NCBI GenBank assembly: GCA_020831775.1
Contig: JAFIFZ010000028.1
Span: 1-64,000 of the forward strand
DNA length: 64,000 nt
Direction: 5' to 3'
Source of the DNA: Phycisphaerales bacterium
GTDB taxonomy: Bacteria; Planctomycetota; Phycisphaerae; Phycisphaerales; UBA1924
In this document: one piece after another, positions 7,870 through 16,145 of the stretch
Numbering within the stretch: position 1 is the first letter of the stretch
How the letters are laid out: each line of letters begins with the position of its first letter
Made by a program: the position numbers and the translations under genes
Notes under the pieces: generated by a model
Databases searched by the model: none
What the model was told of the DNA's origin: nothing
Seen by the model: only the letters and a program-made list of their open reading frames with translations

Positions 7870-8469
7870 TCAGCGGTAGAGCTCGACGATGAGGTTGGTG
7901 TTCACATCAAAGGGGATCTGGTCGCGGGTCGGGTTGGCGATGATCCGGACCGTCAGCTCCGACGGGTTCAGCTCCAGCCAGCCCGGGACCTCGACGCCGC
8001 CCATCGACTCCATGTTCTCGCGGACGAGCTTGTGGACCCGGTCGCGGAAGGTGATCACATCGCCAACCTTCAACTGGTAGGAGGGGCGGTCGACCTTCAC
8101 ACCGTTCACGCGGACATGCCCGTGGGCGACGATCTGGCGGGCGGCCCAGATGGTCCGGCCCAGGCCGCAGCGGCGGACGACATTGTCCAGCCTGGACTCC
8201 AGGAGCTGCAGGAGCAATTCGCCGGTGTTGCCCTGACGACGCTCGGCCTCGTCGAGGTAACGCCGGAACTGCTTCTCCATGATGTGGTAGTGGTAGCGGA
8301 GCTTCTGCTTCTCGACGAGGCGGATGCCGTAGTCGCGGAGGCGTCGGCCCCGGTACCCATGGATACCCGGGGGGGTGAGTTGGCGTTTGGCGGTGTGCTT
8401 GGGGATGTCCGCGATGGGGACACCCACGCGACGCGACAGCTTGACCTTGGGGCCAAGGTACCTGGCCAT
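7870..8469 (-). CDS. rpsD: 30S ribosomal protein S4
   Basis: A 199-residue ribosomal protein beginning MARYLGPKVKLSRR and containing the S4 RNA-binding domain (about residues 88-150: SRLDNVVRRCGLGRTIWAAR, then GHVRVNG and KVDRPSYQLKVGDVI). S4 is a primary binder of 16S rRNA in 30S assembly. The N-terminal part has no Cys zinc knuckle, so it is the zinc-free type. Length is normal. The start at 8469 has AAGAAAGGA upstream at Shine-Dalgarno distance. The reading frame stays open far upstream through the antisense of purF, but that extension is a shadow. The gene stands alone here rather than within an rpsM-rpsK-rpoA cluster. Confidence 0.97.
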   Translation of the reverse strand: MARYLGPKVKLSRRVGVPIADIPKHTAKRQLTPPGIHGYRGRRLRDYGIRLVEKQKLRYHYHIMEKQFRRYLDEAERRQGNTGELLLQLLESRLDNVVRRCGLGRTIWAARQIVAHGHVRVNGVKVDRPSYQLKVGDVITFRDRVHKLVRENMESMGGVEVPGWLELNPSELTVRIIANPTRDQIPFDVNTNLIVELYR

Positions 8470-8790
8470 GATCCGATTCCTTTCTTCCGTCCGCCGGCTC
8501 TGGGCCGGGGTGCCGCCTTCTGCGGCGATCGTTCGGGGCGTGACCGCGACTGCGGGGCCCAAAGTGACGATCCGGGCATTCCCGGAGCGGGCAATGGAAG
8601 GTCGACCGCGGGCCTCGGTCAAGCCCCTGGCCGTCATGGTTGGTGATCCGGGGCGTCCGACCCTCGGAATCTTCACAGAGCTTCCGACACCTCGTAGCCC
8701 CGCGTCTTCGCAAAACCTTCGCGCCGTGCTAGAGTCAGGCCCAGCGATCCCGCGTCCCTGCAATCGGTTCATTTGATCGGAGGCCGGTCG
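8470..8790. other. Divergent promoter region between rpsD and purF (321 bp)
   Basis: No gene is visible here. For rpsD, a minus-strand TTGACC (complement of 8617-8622) and a weak TTCCAT (complement of 8594-8599) are 17 bases apart and would give a leader of about 120 bases. For purF, TTCGCA (8707-8712) and TAGAGT (8730-8735) are 17 bases apart and would give a leader near 50 bases. A leader of this size before rpsD could host S4 autoregulation, but I see no specific structure. Confidence 0.4.
8707..8735 (+). promoter_or_regulatory. Candidate sigma-70 promoter of purF
   Basis: TTCGCA and TAGAGT are separated by 17 bases. The predicted transcription start is near 8742, about 49 bases before the GTG start, which has its own ribosome-binding site GGAGG at 8779-8783. 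Confidence 0.45.
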
Positions 8791-10284
8791 GTGCCTGACG
8801 ACTCCCGGCGGCGGATCAGTCTTCCCCTCCTGCGAGAGGCGCCCGCCAAGGCGCCCCACCCGGACATGCGGGAAAAGTGCGCCGTCTTCGGCGTCTGGGG
8901 GGCTCCGGACCCGGTCCGGCTGACCTACTACGGCCTGTACGCCCAGCAGCACCGAGGCCAGGAATCGGCCGGCATCGCCGTCGCCGATGCCGATGGCGCC
9001 ATCCACGGGCACACGGGCATGGGGCTGGTCGTCGAGGTCTTCGACCCCAGGACGCTCGCCCAGCTCGCCCATGGCAGCCCGGCGGGCGCGATCGGGCACA
9101 ACCGCTACTCGACCGCCGGCGGCTCGTTGGTGTGCAACGCCCAGCCGATCATCCAGCGGTACGCCGACGGGCAGGTCGCGGTTGGGCACAACGGGAACCT
9201 GATCAACGCCGCGGCGATGCGCGACCGCATGAGCGAGGCGGGGCACCTCTTCGCAACGACCAGCGACACCGAGGTGATGATCCACCTGCTCGCGTCGCCG
9301 GTGGCGCGGCGCAGCCCGGACCCGACGGCCGCGATGCTCCGGCGCCTCCAGGGCGCCTTCAGCGTCGTGCTGATGTTCAAGGACCGGATCGAGGCGGCCC
9401 GCGACCCGTGGGGCTGGCGGCCGTTGGTGATCGGACGCCTGCCCGGGGGCGAGCCGGTCGTCGCCAGCGAGACGGTGGCGCTGGATGTGATCGGCGCCGA
9501 GTTTGTGCGCGAGGTCGAGCCGGGCGAGATCGTTTCGCTCTCTGACGAGGGCGTCTCGTCGAGGCACTTCGCCCAGCCGGCCGAGCGGGCGGCCCACTGC
9601 GTCTTCGAGCATGTCTACTTCGCGAGCCCGGCCAGCAATGTCTTCGGGCAGAATGTGCAGCTCGCACGCGAGACCATGGGCGAAAAGCTCGCGACCGAGG
9701 CCCCCGTCGAGGCCGACTATGTCGCACCGATGCCCGACTCCGGACGCAGCGCCGCCAACGGGTACGCCCGCGCCAGCGGCATCCCGTACCGCGAGGTGAT
9801 CGTCCCCAACCGCTATGTCGGCCGGACCTTCATCAAACCCACGCAGGACCAGCGCCGTGCCGCCGTCCGCCTGAAGCTCAATGTCATCCAGGAGATGGTG
9901 CGGGGCAAGAAGCTGGTGATCGTCGACGACTCGATCGTCCGCGGCACCACCACGCGCGAGAAGATGCAGCAACTCCGCAACGCCGGTGCGAAAGAGATCC
10001 ACCTGCGGATCTCCTGCCCGCCGATCCGCCACCCGTGCTACTTCGGCGTCGACTTCGCCACGCGCGACCAGCTCATCGCCAACGAGCGCACGGTCGAAGA
10101 GATCCGTGATTATCTGGGCGTCGACTCGCTGCACTACCTCTCGCTTGACGGGCTGCTGAGTGTGATGGACCGCCCCGCCGAGCACTACTGCACCGCCTGC
10201 TACAGCGGGGACTACCGTCTTGACATCGACCACCCGATCACCGAGACCGAGGTTGTCGGCGAGCAGTTGAAGATCTTCGACTAG
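8791..10284 (+). CDS. purF: Amidophosphoribosyltransferase
   Basis: A 497-residue enzyme for the first step of purine synthesis (PRPP plus glutamine to phosphoribosylamine). The N-terminal Ntn glutaminase has its nucleophile at Cys30 in EKCAVFGVWG, with GHNRYSTAG and GHNGNL downstream. The phosphoribosyltransferase domain has the PRPP loop VIVDDSIVRGTT. Cysteines in AAHCVF, ISCPP and YCTACYSGDY match the four 4Fe-4S ligands of the Bacillus-type enzyme. Cys30 must be exposed by processing, so the first 29 residues would be a propeptide, longer than the 11 residues in B. subtilis. GTG at 8791 is preferred because GGAGG (8779-8783) lies seven bases upstream; TTG at 8773 and ATG at 8866 are alternatives. 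Confidence 0.95.
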   Translation: MPDDSRRRISLPLLREAPAKAPHPDMREKCAVFGVWGAPDPVRLTYYGLYAQQHRGQESAGIAVADADGAIHGHTGMGLVVEVFDPRTLAQLAHGSPAGAIGHNRYSTAGGSLVCNAQPIIQRYADGQVAVGHNGNLINAAAMRDRMSEAGHLFATTSDTEVMIHLLASPVARRSPDPTAAMLRRLQGAFSVVLMFKDRIEAARDPWGWRPLVIGRLPGGEPVVASETVALDVIGAEFVREVEPGEIVSLSDEGVSSRHFAQPAERAAHCVFEHVYFASPASNVFGQNVQLARETMGEKLATEAPVEADYVAPMPDSGRSAANGYARASGIPYREVIVPNRYVGRTFIKPTQDQRRAAVRLKLNVIQEMVRGKKLVIVDDSIVRGTTTREKMQQLRNAGAKEIHLRISCPPIRHPCYFGVDFATRDQLIANERTVEEIRDYLGVDSLHYLSLDGLLSVMDRPAEHYCTACYSGDYRLDIDHPITETEVVGEQLKIFD

Positions 10285-10340
10285 GCGTACCGGCCGGCAT
10301 GGGGCGACGGCACGCCGCAAACTCCGGAAGGAGCCGCACC

Positions 10341-10814
10341 ATGAGCAGCGAGCAGAACCAGCACGAGCACCGTCCGATCGGCAGACGCGAGGCGATGGTC
10401 GGAGCGGCGGCGCTCGGGCTCGGCGGTCTCGCGGCGGGGGCTTCGGCCAAGGGGATCGGCGCCGAAGACGGACGCCCGAACCACCTCGCGGTGCTCTGGA
10501 CGAGCGCCGACCCGGATGTCGCCCACCGCGTGGCGTTGATGTACACGCACGCCGCGAAACGCTCGGGCTGGTTCGAGCAGGTCCGACTGATCGCGTGGGG
10601 CCCGAGCCAGCGCACGCTGGTCGGCGACAAGGACCTGCGGGCGAAGGTAAAAGAGATGCAGAACGACGGGGTCGTGCTGCAGGCGTGCGTGGTCTGCGCC
10701 GACTCGTTCGGTGTGGCGGACCAGCTGCGCGAGATCGGCTTCGAGGTGCTGGCGATGGGCGTGCCGCTGACGCGGATGCTCAAGGCCGCCGGCACCGAGG
10801 TCGTGTCGTTCTGA
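10341..10814 (+). CDS. DsrE-family protein with Tat-like signal peptide
   Basis: A 157-residue protein. The N-terminus has GRREAMVGAAALGLGGLAAG, a twin-arginine-like export signal; the second half of a strict RRxFLK motif is weak. The mature part LAVLWTSADPDVAHRVALMY, LIAWGPSQRTL, LQACVVCADSFG and EVLAMGV follows the DsrE/DsrF fold, whose members handle sulfur through a conserved Cys or act as small regulators. Two Cys in ACVVCAD are candidates. A GGAAGGAG site (10326-10333) sets the start. It lies 56 bases after purF on the same strand but has no obvious link to purine synthesis. The function is unknown. Confidence 0.75.
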   Translation: MSSEQNQHEHRPIGRREAMVGAAALGLGGLAAGASAKGIGAEDGRPNHLAVLWTSADPDVAHRVALMYTHAAKRSGWFEQVRLIAWGPSQRTLVGDKDLRAKVKEMQNDGVVLQACVVCADSFGVADQLREIGFEVLAMGVPLTRMLKAAGTEVVSF

Positions 10815-10826
10815 GCAGGCCCGGCA

Positions 10827-11789
10827 CTACTGCACCAGCCCCTTGGTCAGTCGCATAAACACGGTTTCGAGGTTCACCGGCTCTTCGTCGAACTTCGTCA
10901 GGCGGTAGCCGTTGTTGACGAGGATGTTGGGCAGGTCGGTGTGGCTGTGGCCCGAACTGTCGTCGAAGGCGAGGCGGATGACATGACGGAGGTTGCCGTC
11001 GGGCCCGGACTCGTCGGCCAACGCCACCCTGCGCACCCCGGGCGTCCGTTGCAGCAGCTTGGCGGCGTCCTCTGACCGCTCGGCCACGCCCACATGCAGG
11101 ATGTGCCCGACCTTCGCCTGCCTGACCGCCGCGGCGACGCTGCCCGAAAACAGGAGCTGCCCCCGTTCGATGATCCCCACGACATTGCAGAGCTCGGCGA
11201 GCTCGTGGAGGATGTGCGAGGAGATCAGGATGGTCTTGCCCATCCGCTTGAGCTCCTTGAGCAGCTCGCGGATCTCGATGCGGGCGCGTGGATCCAGGCC
11301 GCTGGCGGGCTCGTCCATCAGCAGGACCTTGGGGTCGTGCAGCAGAACGCGGGCGATCGAGAGGCGCTGCTGCATGCCGCGCGAGAGCGAGTTGACCTCC
11401 GCCGTCGCCTTGTAGCCCAGTTCTGTGAGTTCCAGCACATCGGAGACGGCCTTCTTGCGCTGCTGGCCGTGGATCTCGTACGCCGCGGCGAAGAACTCGA
11501 GGTACTCCGTAACGACCATGTCCTCGTACGCGCCCATGAAGTCGGGCACATAGCCGATCATGGGGCGGATCTGGCGGTTCTGGAAGCCGACGGTGTAGCC
11601 GGCGATCTCCGCCTTGCCCCGCGAGGGCTTCAGCAAGGTCGCGAGGATCTTGATGGTGGTGGTTTTGCCGGCGCCGTTGGGGCCGATGAACCCGAAGCAG
11701 TCGCCTTCTTCGATGGACAGGTTGAGGTTGTCCAGCGCGACGAGGTCGCCGTAGGTGCGGGTCAGGTTGGTCGTCTGGATCATCGGCAT
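10827..11789 (-). CDS. ABC transporter ATP-binding protein
   Basis: A 320-residue ATPase with Walker A GPNGAGKTTT (near residue 38), signature SLSRGMQQRL, Walker B VLLMDEPASGLDP and switch His in LISSHILHEL. The C-terminal 90 residues are an accessory domain of the NatA/CcmA/GldA type that usually works with hydrophobic permease partners. No permease of the ABC-2 kind is encoded beside it. The gene upstream on the same strand, 37 bases away, encodes a large signal-peptide protein with two or three membrane helices and is the likely partner. It converges on the DsrE-like gene. Confidence 0.92.
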   Translation of the reverse strand: MPMIQTTNLTRTYGDLVALDNLNLSIEEGDCFGFIGPNGAGKTTTIKILATLLKPSRGKAEIAGYTVGFQNRQIRPMIGYVPDFMGAYEDMVVTEYLEFFAAAYEIHGQQRKKAVSDVLELTELGYKATAEVNSLSRGMQQRLSIARVLLHDPKVLLMDEPASGLDPRARIEIRELLKELKRMGKTILISSHILHELAELCNVVGIIERGQLLFSGSVAAAVRQAKVGHILHVGVAERSEDAAKLLQRTPGVRRVALADESGPDGNLRHVIRLAFDDSSGHSHTDLPNILVNNGYRLTKFDEEPVNLETVFMRLTKGLVQ

Positions 11790-11826
11790 GGGCGTGCTGC
11801 CTCGGTGGTGGGTGCGGGATCAGGCC

Positions 11827-14220
11827 TCAGGGCCGCGGCCAGGCCGGCGGGCGTCCGGAGAGCGGGTAGACCCAGCGGACGATCGTCGTGCCCGAAAACT
11901 CAGGGCGGACAGGCGACTCGTCGCCCACGACAAGCGGGATCGGGCACGGACCGTCGATGTGCCCGATCACGATGATGGATGGCTGTGTTGTCCACAGGCT
12001 CATGTCCAGCCCGTGCAGCGACCAGCGCCGCGCCAGCTCGGGCCCTGCGAACTGCGTCGCCCGGTCGTAGCGGGGGGGCTCGATCAGCCCGAAGAAGCCG
12101 CCCGCGGTCAACCGGCTGATGGGGTCGCCCCCCGGTCGTGCGGCCGTCGTCGAGCCGGGCAGCGTCGCAGAGACACGGGGCGTGATCCCGTTCAGCCATG
12201 TCTGCAGCCCGTGGTCGATCTCGTCCTCGGCGGTCGTGATGAACTGCGCAGCCAGTTCGGAAAGGTCCAGCGACGAATCGGGTCGCCAATCGCCGATGGC
12301 GAAGGCCAGCGCGTCGGCGGGGATGTCCTCACGCTCGCGCCCGAGCGGGCCGACGGTGCGCTGGCCCCGCACCACGATCAGCCTCGCGTCTCTCAACACG
12401 CCCGGGAGCGAGTGCACAAGCCGTCCGGCGGGCAGCCCGCGAGCGTCGAGCCAGAGCGCAGGGTCGGACGAACCGTCGGGCCCGACGGTCGGACGGGGCA
12501 TGCCCCAGTCGCGGATCGGCTGTCCGGAGCGGTCGATCTGGAGTTGCTTGACGGTCGAGCGGACGGGGATTGATGCTTCCTCGGGGCGCCGACCGTCGAC
12601 GATGTACGACCGGGTGTCGGGGAAGCCGGTCGTCGAGCCCCGCTCGCGAGGCTGCCACGCGGTCAGCAGGTTCGGCGTCGCGTCCATTGAGTCGGGGACC
12701 ACCCGGACACGGGCCTCGCCGTAGCGGGGCACGAGCAGGCTCATCCACGAGCGGGCGCGCTGCTCGCCCTGGTCGTAGACATGGTCGAGGATGGTCAGGT
12801 GCGCCGCTTCGACCGTGGAGGGACGGATCGCCGCAGCCCCGGACCATGCGATCACGGTGAACAGCCCGGCAGCCGCGACATAGAGCAGCCACGCGTGCTG
12901 GGTCTTGTTGTACCTGCGCAGGATCGCGTAGCCCAACGGCCCGGCGACCAGCCAGTAGAGCGCAAAGACCGCAAAGCCGAGCCCCAGCCCGGCCGCGGCA
13001 CGACCGGTCTTGGCGATCTTGTCGGGGATGTCGCGGTCCAGCCAGAACTGCTGGCGGCTGGTGAACCGGATGTCCTGCGTCGTCTGCAGCGCGGTCGCTT
13101 CTGTCTGCGACGAGACGATCCTGCCCCGCCGCCCGAGGATCCGGTGCCAGAAGACATCCGCGTCGGGCTGCGGCCGGTCGAGCTCCAGCCCGATCACGCT
13201 GACCATCCCCATACCGACGAGCCTGCGTGCCGCAAGCACGCGCCCGCTCGGGTCGGCCAGGAGGGGGATCATCGCCGTCCGCGACCCGTTCTCGATCGGC
13301 ACGAACTCGTGCATTTGGAGCGTTTCAGAGACGCTCGGCGCCACGGCCCTTGTCAGCATGGGCAGCAGGTCGCGGATCTCGCGTTCGCCCAGGTCTCTGC
13401 GGCGGAGCTCGGCGTCGGGCATGAGCCCTGCGATCGGGTTGCTCCTGGGATCCTGCCAGAGCTGCGCATCGAGGGGGAGCAGGATCACCAGATGCCCGCC
13501 ACGCCTGACCCATTGGCGGATCGCCGAGGCTCGCTCGGAGCCCAGTCGCGTCGGGTCGGCGTCGCTCGCCCAGACGAGGAACTCGAAAGGCGCCAGGCCG
13601 ATCCAGGTGTCCGGCACGCTGTCTGGGCCGAATTGGACGGGATCGATCCGCTCGTGGCCGAGCGGCGGCCAGTCGGTCCCGGACGCGGAGAAGTTGTACT
13701 GGCGGATGCCCGGCGCGCGTGTCCCGATGATGCCGAGCATCGCGGCCTGCTGGTCGACTGGGCGGGCGGCGGCGCGAGAGCCGCCCTCGGGGGCGATCGG
13801 GATGAAGCCGCGGGCGACGAGCAGGCGACCGGGCTCGTGCGACCTCGGCCCGTTCTGGACCGGCTCGGCCTCGAAGGCCTGCACAGTGACGGCCTGCCCG
13901 GGCTCGAAGTCGTAGGGCAGGTACATCGAGAGCCAGGCGTCGCGTCCGGCCAGGCCCGGGGCGGCGATCACCGTCTCGTAGACCGGGGTGTCCCCGTCGG
14001 GGTCGAACCCGTTCGCCCTGAGCATGATCTCGCGGGGCGAGGGCGAGGCGTCAGAAACCCGCAGGCGGAGGGTCACCCACCCGCCGGGGCGGAAGGCGTT
14101 GCCCACGCCGAACTCGACCAGATCGAGCGTCACCACCCCACCCCCCTGAGCGAGGGCGGGCGGCGCCGGGCAGAGCACCGACAGGAGCGCGAGCAGCAGC
14201 CAGAGCGGGAGTCGCTTCAC
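11827..14220 (-). CDS. Large exported membrane protein, probable partner of the ABC ATPase
   Basis: A 797-residue protein read from GTG at 14220, which begins VKRLPLWLLLALL and has a cleavable signal peptide ending ALAQ. The lumenal part (about 25-400) includes a segment SAIRQWVRRGGHLVILLP reminiscent of the glutamine-amidotransferase-like fold found in GldG-type ABC accessory proteins. Two hydrophobic helices follow (around residues 400-455), then a second lumenal domain. The pairing with an ABC ATPase downstream supports a role in a gliding/GldFG-like or export complex, but I recognise no family with certainty. The frame is open upstream to 14409; I reject that because the extension is antisense to the divergent gene and lacks a signal. 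Confidence 0.6.
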   Translation of the reverse strand: MKRLPLWLLLALLSVLCPAPPALAQGGGVVTLDLVEFGVGNAFRPGGWVTLRLRVSDASPSPREIMLRANGFDPDGDTPVYETVIAAPGLAGRDAWLSMYLPYDFEPGQAVTVQAFEAEPVQNGPRSHEPGRLLVARGFIPIAPEGGSRAAARPVDQQAAMLGIIGTRAPGIRQYNFSASGTDWPPLGHERIDPVQFGPDSVPDTWIGLAPFEFLVWASDADPTRLGSERASAIRQWVRRGGHLVILLPLDAQLWQDPRSNPIAGLMPDAELRRRDLGEREIRDLLPMLTRAVAPSVSETLQMHEFVPIENGSRTAMIPLLADPSGRVLAARRLVGMGMVSVIGLELDRPQPDADVFWHRILGRRGRIVSSQTEATALQTTQDIRFTSRQQFWLDRDIPDKIAKTGRAAAGLGLGFAVFALYWLVAGPLGYAILRRYNKTQHAWLLYVAAAGLFTVIAWSGAAAIRPSTVEAAHLTILDHVYDQGEQRARSWMSLLVPRYGEARVRVVPDSMDATPNLLTAWQPRERGSTTGFPDTRSYIVDGRRPEEASIPVRSTVKQLQIDRSGQPIRDWGMPRPTVGPDGSSDPALWLDARGLPAGRLVHSLPGVLRDARLIVVRGQRTVGPLGREREDIPADALAFAIGDWRPDSSLDLSELAAQFITTAEDEIDHGLQTWLNGITPRVSATLPGSTTAARPGGDPISRLTAGGFFGLIEPPRYDRATQFAGPELARRWSLHGLDMSLWTTQPSIIVIGHIDGPCPIPLVVGDESPVRPEFSGTTIVRWVYPLSGRPPAWPRP

Positions 14221-14271
14221 GCGGGCATGGTATGGGAGGCGTGCGGCTTCAGCGGGGGGCCCATCCGCCCG

Positions 14272-14625
14272 ATGCACCGGGGGATGGTCCACTTCTCCGA
14301 AACGGTCTGGGTGGTGCTGGGCTTCTTTGCCCTGGCGTGTCTTTTCGGGGTGGGCCATGTCCTCGCCTCCTCGATCTTCTTCACGACCCGGACCCACCGG
14401 CTCAAGCACGAGGTCGTCCGCCTCAGAGCGTACTACACCGCCCAGATGGAGGCGCTCGCCCTCGGCGAGGATCCGTCCGAGGTCCCCGAGGACCTGCCGA
14501 GCCTCATCGAATACCTCCGGGAGCGGGACGCCGAGATCATCGAGGTCGGCGAGGTCGATGAGGACGGGCCCGATGGCGTGCTCGAGGTCGGCGAAGCGGC
14601 CGAGCCCGCCAAGGCCGCGGCCTGA
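14272..14625 (+). CDS. Small single-pass membrane protein, unknown function
   Basis: A 117-residue protein. Residues about 11-36 form one transmembrane helix (TVWVVLGFFALACLFGVGHV), followed by a basic patch TRTHRLKHEVVRLR, a short helix and an acidic C-terminal half rich in Glu and Asp, ending EPAKAAA. A G-run at 14252-14259 is the nearest possible ribosome-binding site; ATG at 14284 is an alternative start. It is divergent from the large membrane protein (52 bases between starts). The topology suggests a cytoplasmic acidic tail. I recognise no family. Confidence 0.6.
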   Translation: MHRGMVHFSETVWVVLGFFALACLFGVGHVLASSIFFTTRTHRLKHEVVRLRAYYTAQMEALALGEDPSEVPEDLPSLIEYLRERDAEIIEVGEVDEDGPDGVLEVGEAAEPAKAAA

Positions 14626-14668
14626 CGCGCACCGGCTCGCCTCGGAAGTCTGCTCGTCGGGACGGCGA

Positions 14669-16123
14669 TCATCGCTCCGCCACGCCGGTGCTGATGTACT
14701 TCACATCCGTGTACTCGTCCAGCGCCCAGGGCCCGCCCTCGCGTCCGTATCCCGAGAGCCCGACACCCCCGAACGGCGCCTGCGCCGTCGATACGCCTCC
14801 GCTGTTCACGCCCACGATCCCGGCCCGGATCGCCTCGGCGACACGGATCGCTCGCGAGTGGTCGCGGGTGTAGAAGTACGACGCGAGGCCGTAGGGCGTG
14901 CTGTTGGCCAGCCCGATCGCCTCGGCCTCTGTGTCGAAGGGTGCTGCGGCGATGACGGGGCCGAAGGTTTCCTCTTTCGCCATCGCCATCGCGGGCTTGA
15001 GCCCCGAGAGCAGCGTGGGGGCGTAGAACCGGTCCGCCAGCGTGCGGTCCTTGGCTTGGGGCTTTGCCCGCTCGCCCCCGCAGAGCACCTCGGCGCCGTG
15101 CTGCTTGGCGTCGGCGATGTGGCGATCGACCTTCTTGATCGCCTTGTCGTTGATGAGCGGCCCGATCTGGACGCCCTCGACATCGCCCGGGCCGACCTTC
15201 AGCTTCTCGATCTTCTTGCGCAGGCGGTCCATCGCCTCGTCGTACACCGAAGCCTGGATGTACAGCCGGTTCGGGCAGATGCAGGTCTGGCCCGCGTTGC
15301 GGAACTTGCTGACGATCAGGCCCTCGGCCGCGGCATCAAGGTCCGCGTCCTCGAAGATCAAAAACGGCGCGTGCCCGCCGAGCTCCAGCGAGAGGCGCAC
15401 GAGGTTTTCTGCGCCCTGCTTCATCAGCGTCCGCCCGACGGGTGTCGAGCCGGTGAACGAGACCTTGCGCACGCGTCGGTCGCCGAAGATCGTCGCCGAG
15501 AACAGTTTCGCGTCGCAGGTCACAATGTTGAACACGCCCTTTGGCAGCCCCGCCTCGACGCCGAGCTCGGCCATCGCGATCGCAGACAGCGGCGTCTCGT
15601 GCGCCGGCTTGGCGAGCATCGTGCAGCCCGAAGCCAGCGCCGGCCCGAGCTTGCGGGCCAGCATCGCCGAGGGGAAGTTCCATGGCGTGATCGCGGCGCA
15701 AACACCCACCGGCTGGCGGATCGCCGTGATCCGCATGTCCTGCTTTGGCGATGGGACCACGCTGCCCGAGAGCGTCTCGGCCTGGGCGGCGGCGTCGGTC
15801 AGGAAGGACGCCGCATACTTGATCTCCCCCTCCGCCTCGGCGAGCGGCTTGCCCTGCTCTGCGGTCATCAGCGCCGCGAGGCGCTCGGAGTCGCGCAGCA
15901 TGAACCCCGCCCACCGACGCAAGAGCCCCGCCCGCTCGATCGCCGGCGTCGCGCTCCACTTGGGAAAAGCCTCCGAAGCCGCATCGATCGCCCGGGCGAT
16001 CTCGCCCTCGCCCGAATCGGGCACTTCCGCGACAGGCATGTCGTCTGCGGGGTTGAAGACGGTCACGGTATTGCCGGAGGCGGCCTGGACAAATTCGCCG
16101 TTGATCAGATTGCCGGTCTGCAT
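14669..16123 (-). CDS. gabD: NAD(P)-dependent succinate-semialdehyde dehydrogenase
   Basis: A 484-residue aldehyde dehydrogenase. The cofactor-site motif ITPWNFPSAM, FTGSTPVG, catalytic Glu in LELGGHAPF and catalytic Cys in NAGQTCICPNR are all present. The Cys block with NRLY and the C-terminal GGVGLSGYGREGG fit succinate-semialdehyde and glutarate-semialdehyde dehydrogenases (GabD/DavD). It would convert succinate semialdehyde to succinate, the last step of putrescine or GABA breakdown. GGGAGG precedes the start. Its start lies 22 bases downstream of the stop of an AAA ATPase gene, and a ureohydrolase gene lies one further upstream, so the three are probably one operon. Confidence 0.9.
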   Translation of the reverse strand: MQTGNLINGEFVQAASGNTVTVFNPADDMPVAEVPDSGEGEIARAIDAASEAFPKWSATPAIERAGLLRRWAGFMLRDSERLAALMTAEQGKPLAEAEGEIKYAASFLTDAAAQAETLSGSVVPSPKQDMRITAIRQPVGVCAAITPWNFPSAMLARKLGPALASGCTMLAKPAHETPLSAIAMAELGVEAGLPKGVFNIVTCDAKLFSATIFGDRRVRKVSFTGSTPVGRTLMKQGAENLVRLSLELGGHAPFLIFEDADLDAAAEGLIVSKFRNAGQTCICPNRLYIQASVYDEAMDRLRKKIEKLKVGPGDVEGVQIGPLINDKAIKKVDRHIADAKQHGAEVLCGGERAKPQAKDRTLADRFYAPTLLSGLKPAMAMAKEETFGPVIAAAPFDTEAEAIGLANSTPYGLASYFYTRDHSRAIRVAEAIRAGIVGVNSGGVSTAQAPFGGVGLSGYGREGGPWALDEYTDVKYISTGVAER

Positions 16124-16145
16124 GGGGCCTCCCGTTGTTGAAGCC

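Noticed and set aside
7870-10320. 816-codon minus-strand frame extending rpsD upstream through purF
   Set aside because: Only the last 199 codons (from 8469) are S4, with a proper ribosome-binding site. The upstream part is antisense to purF.
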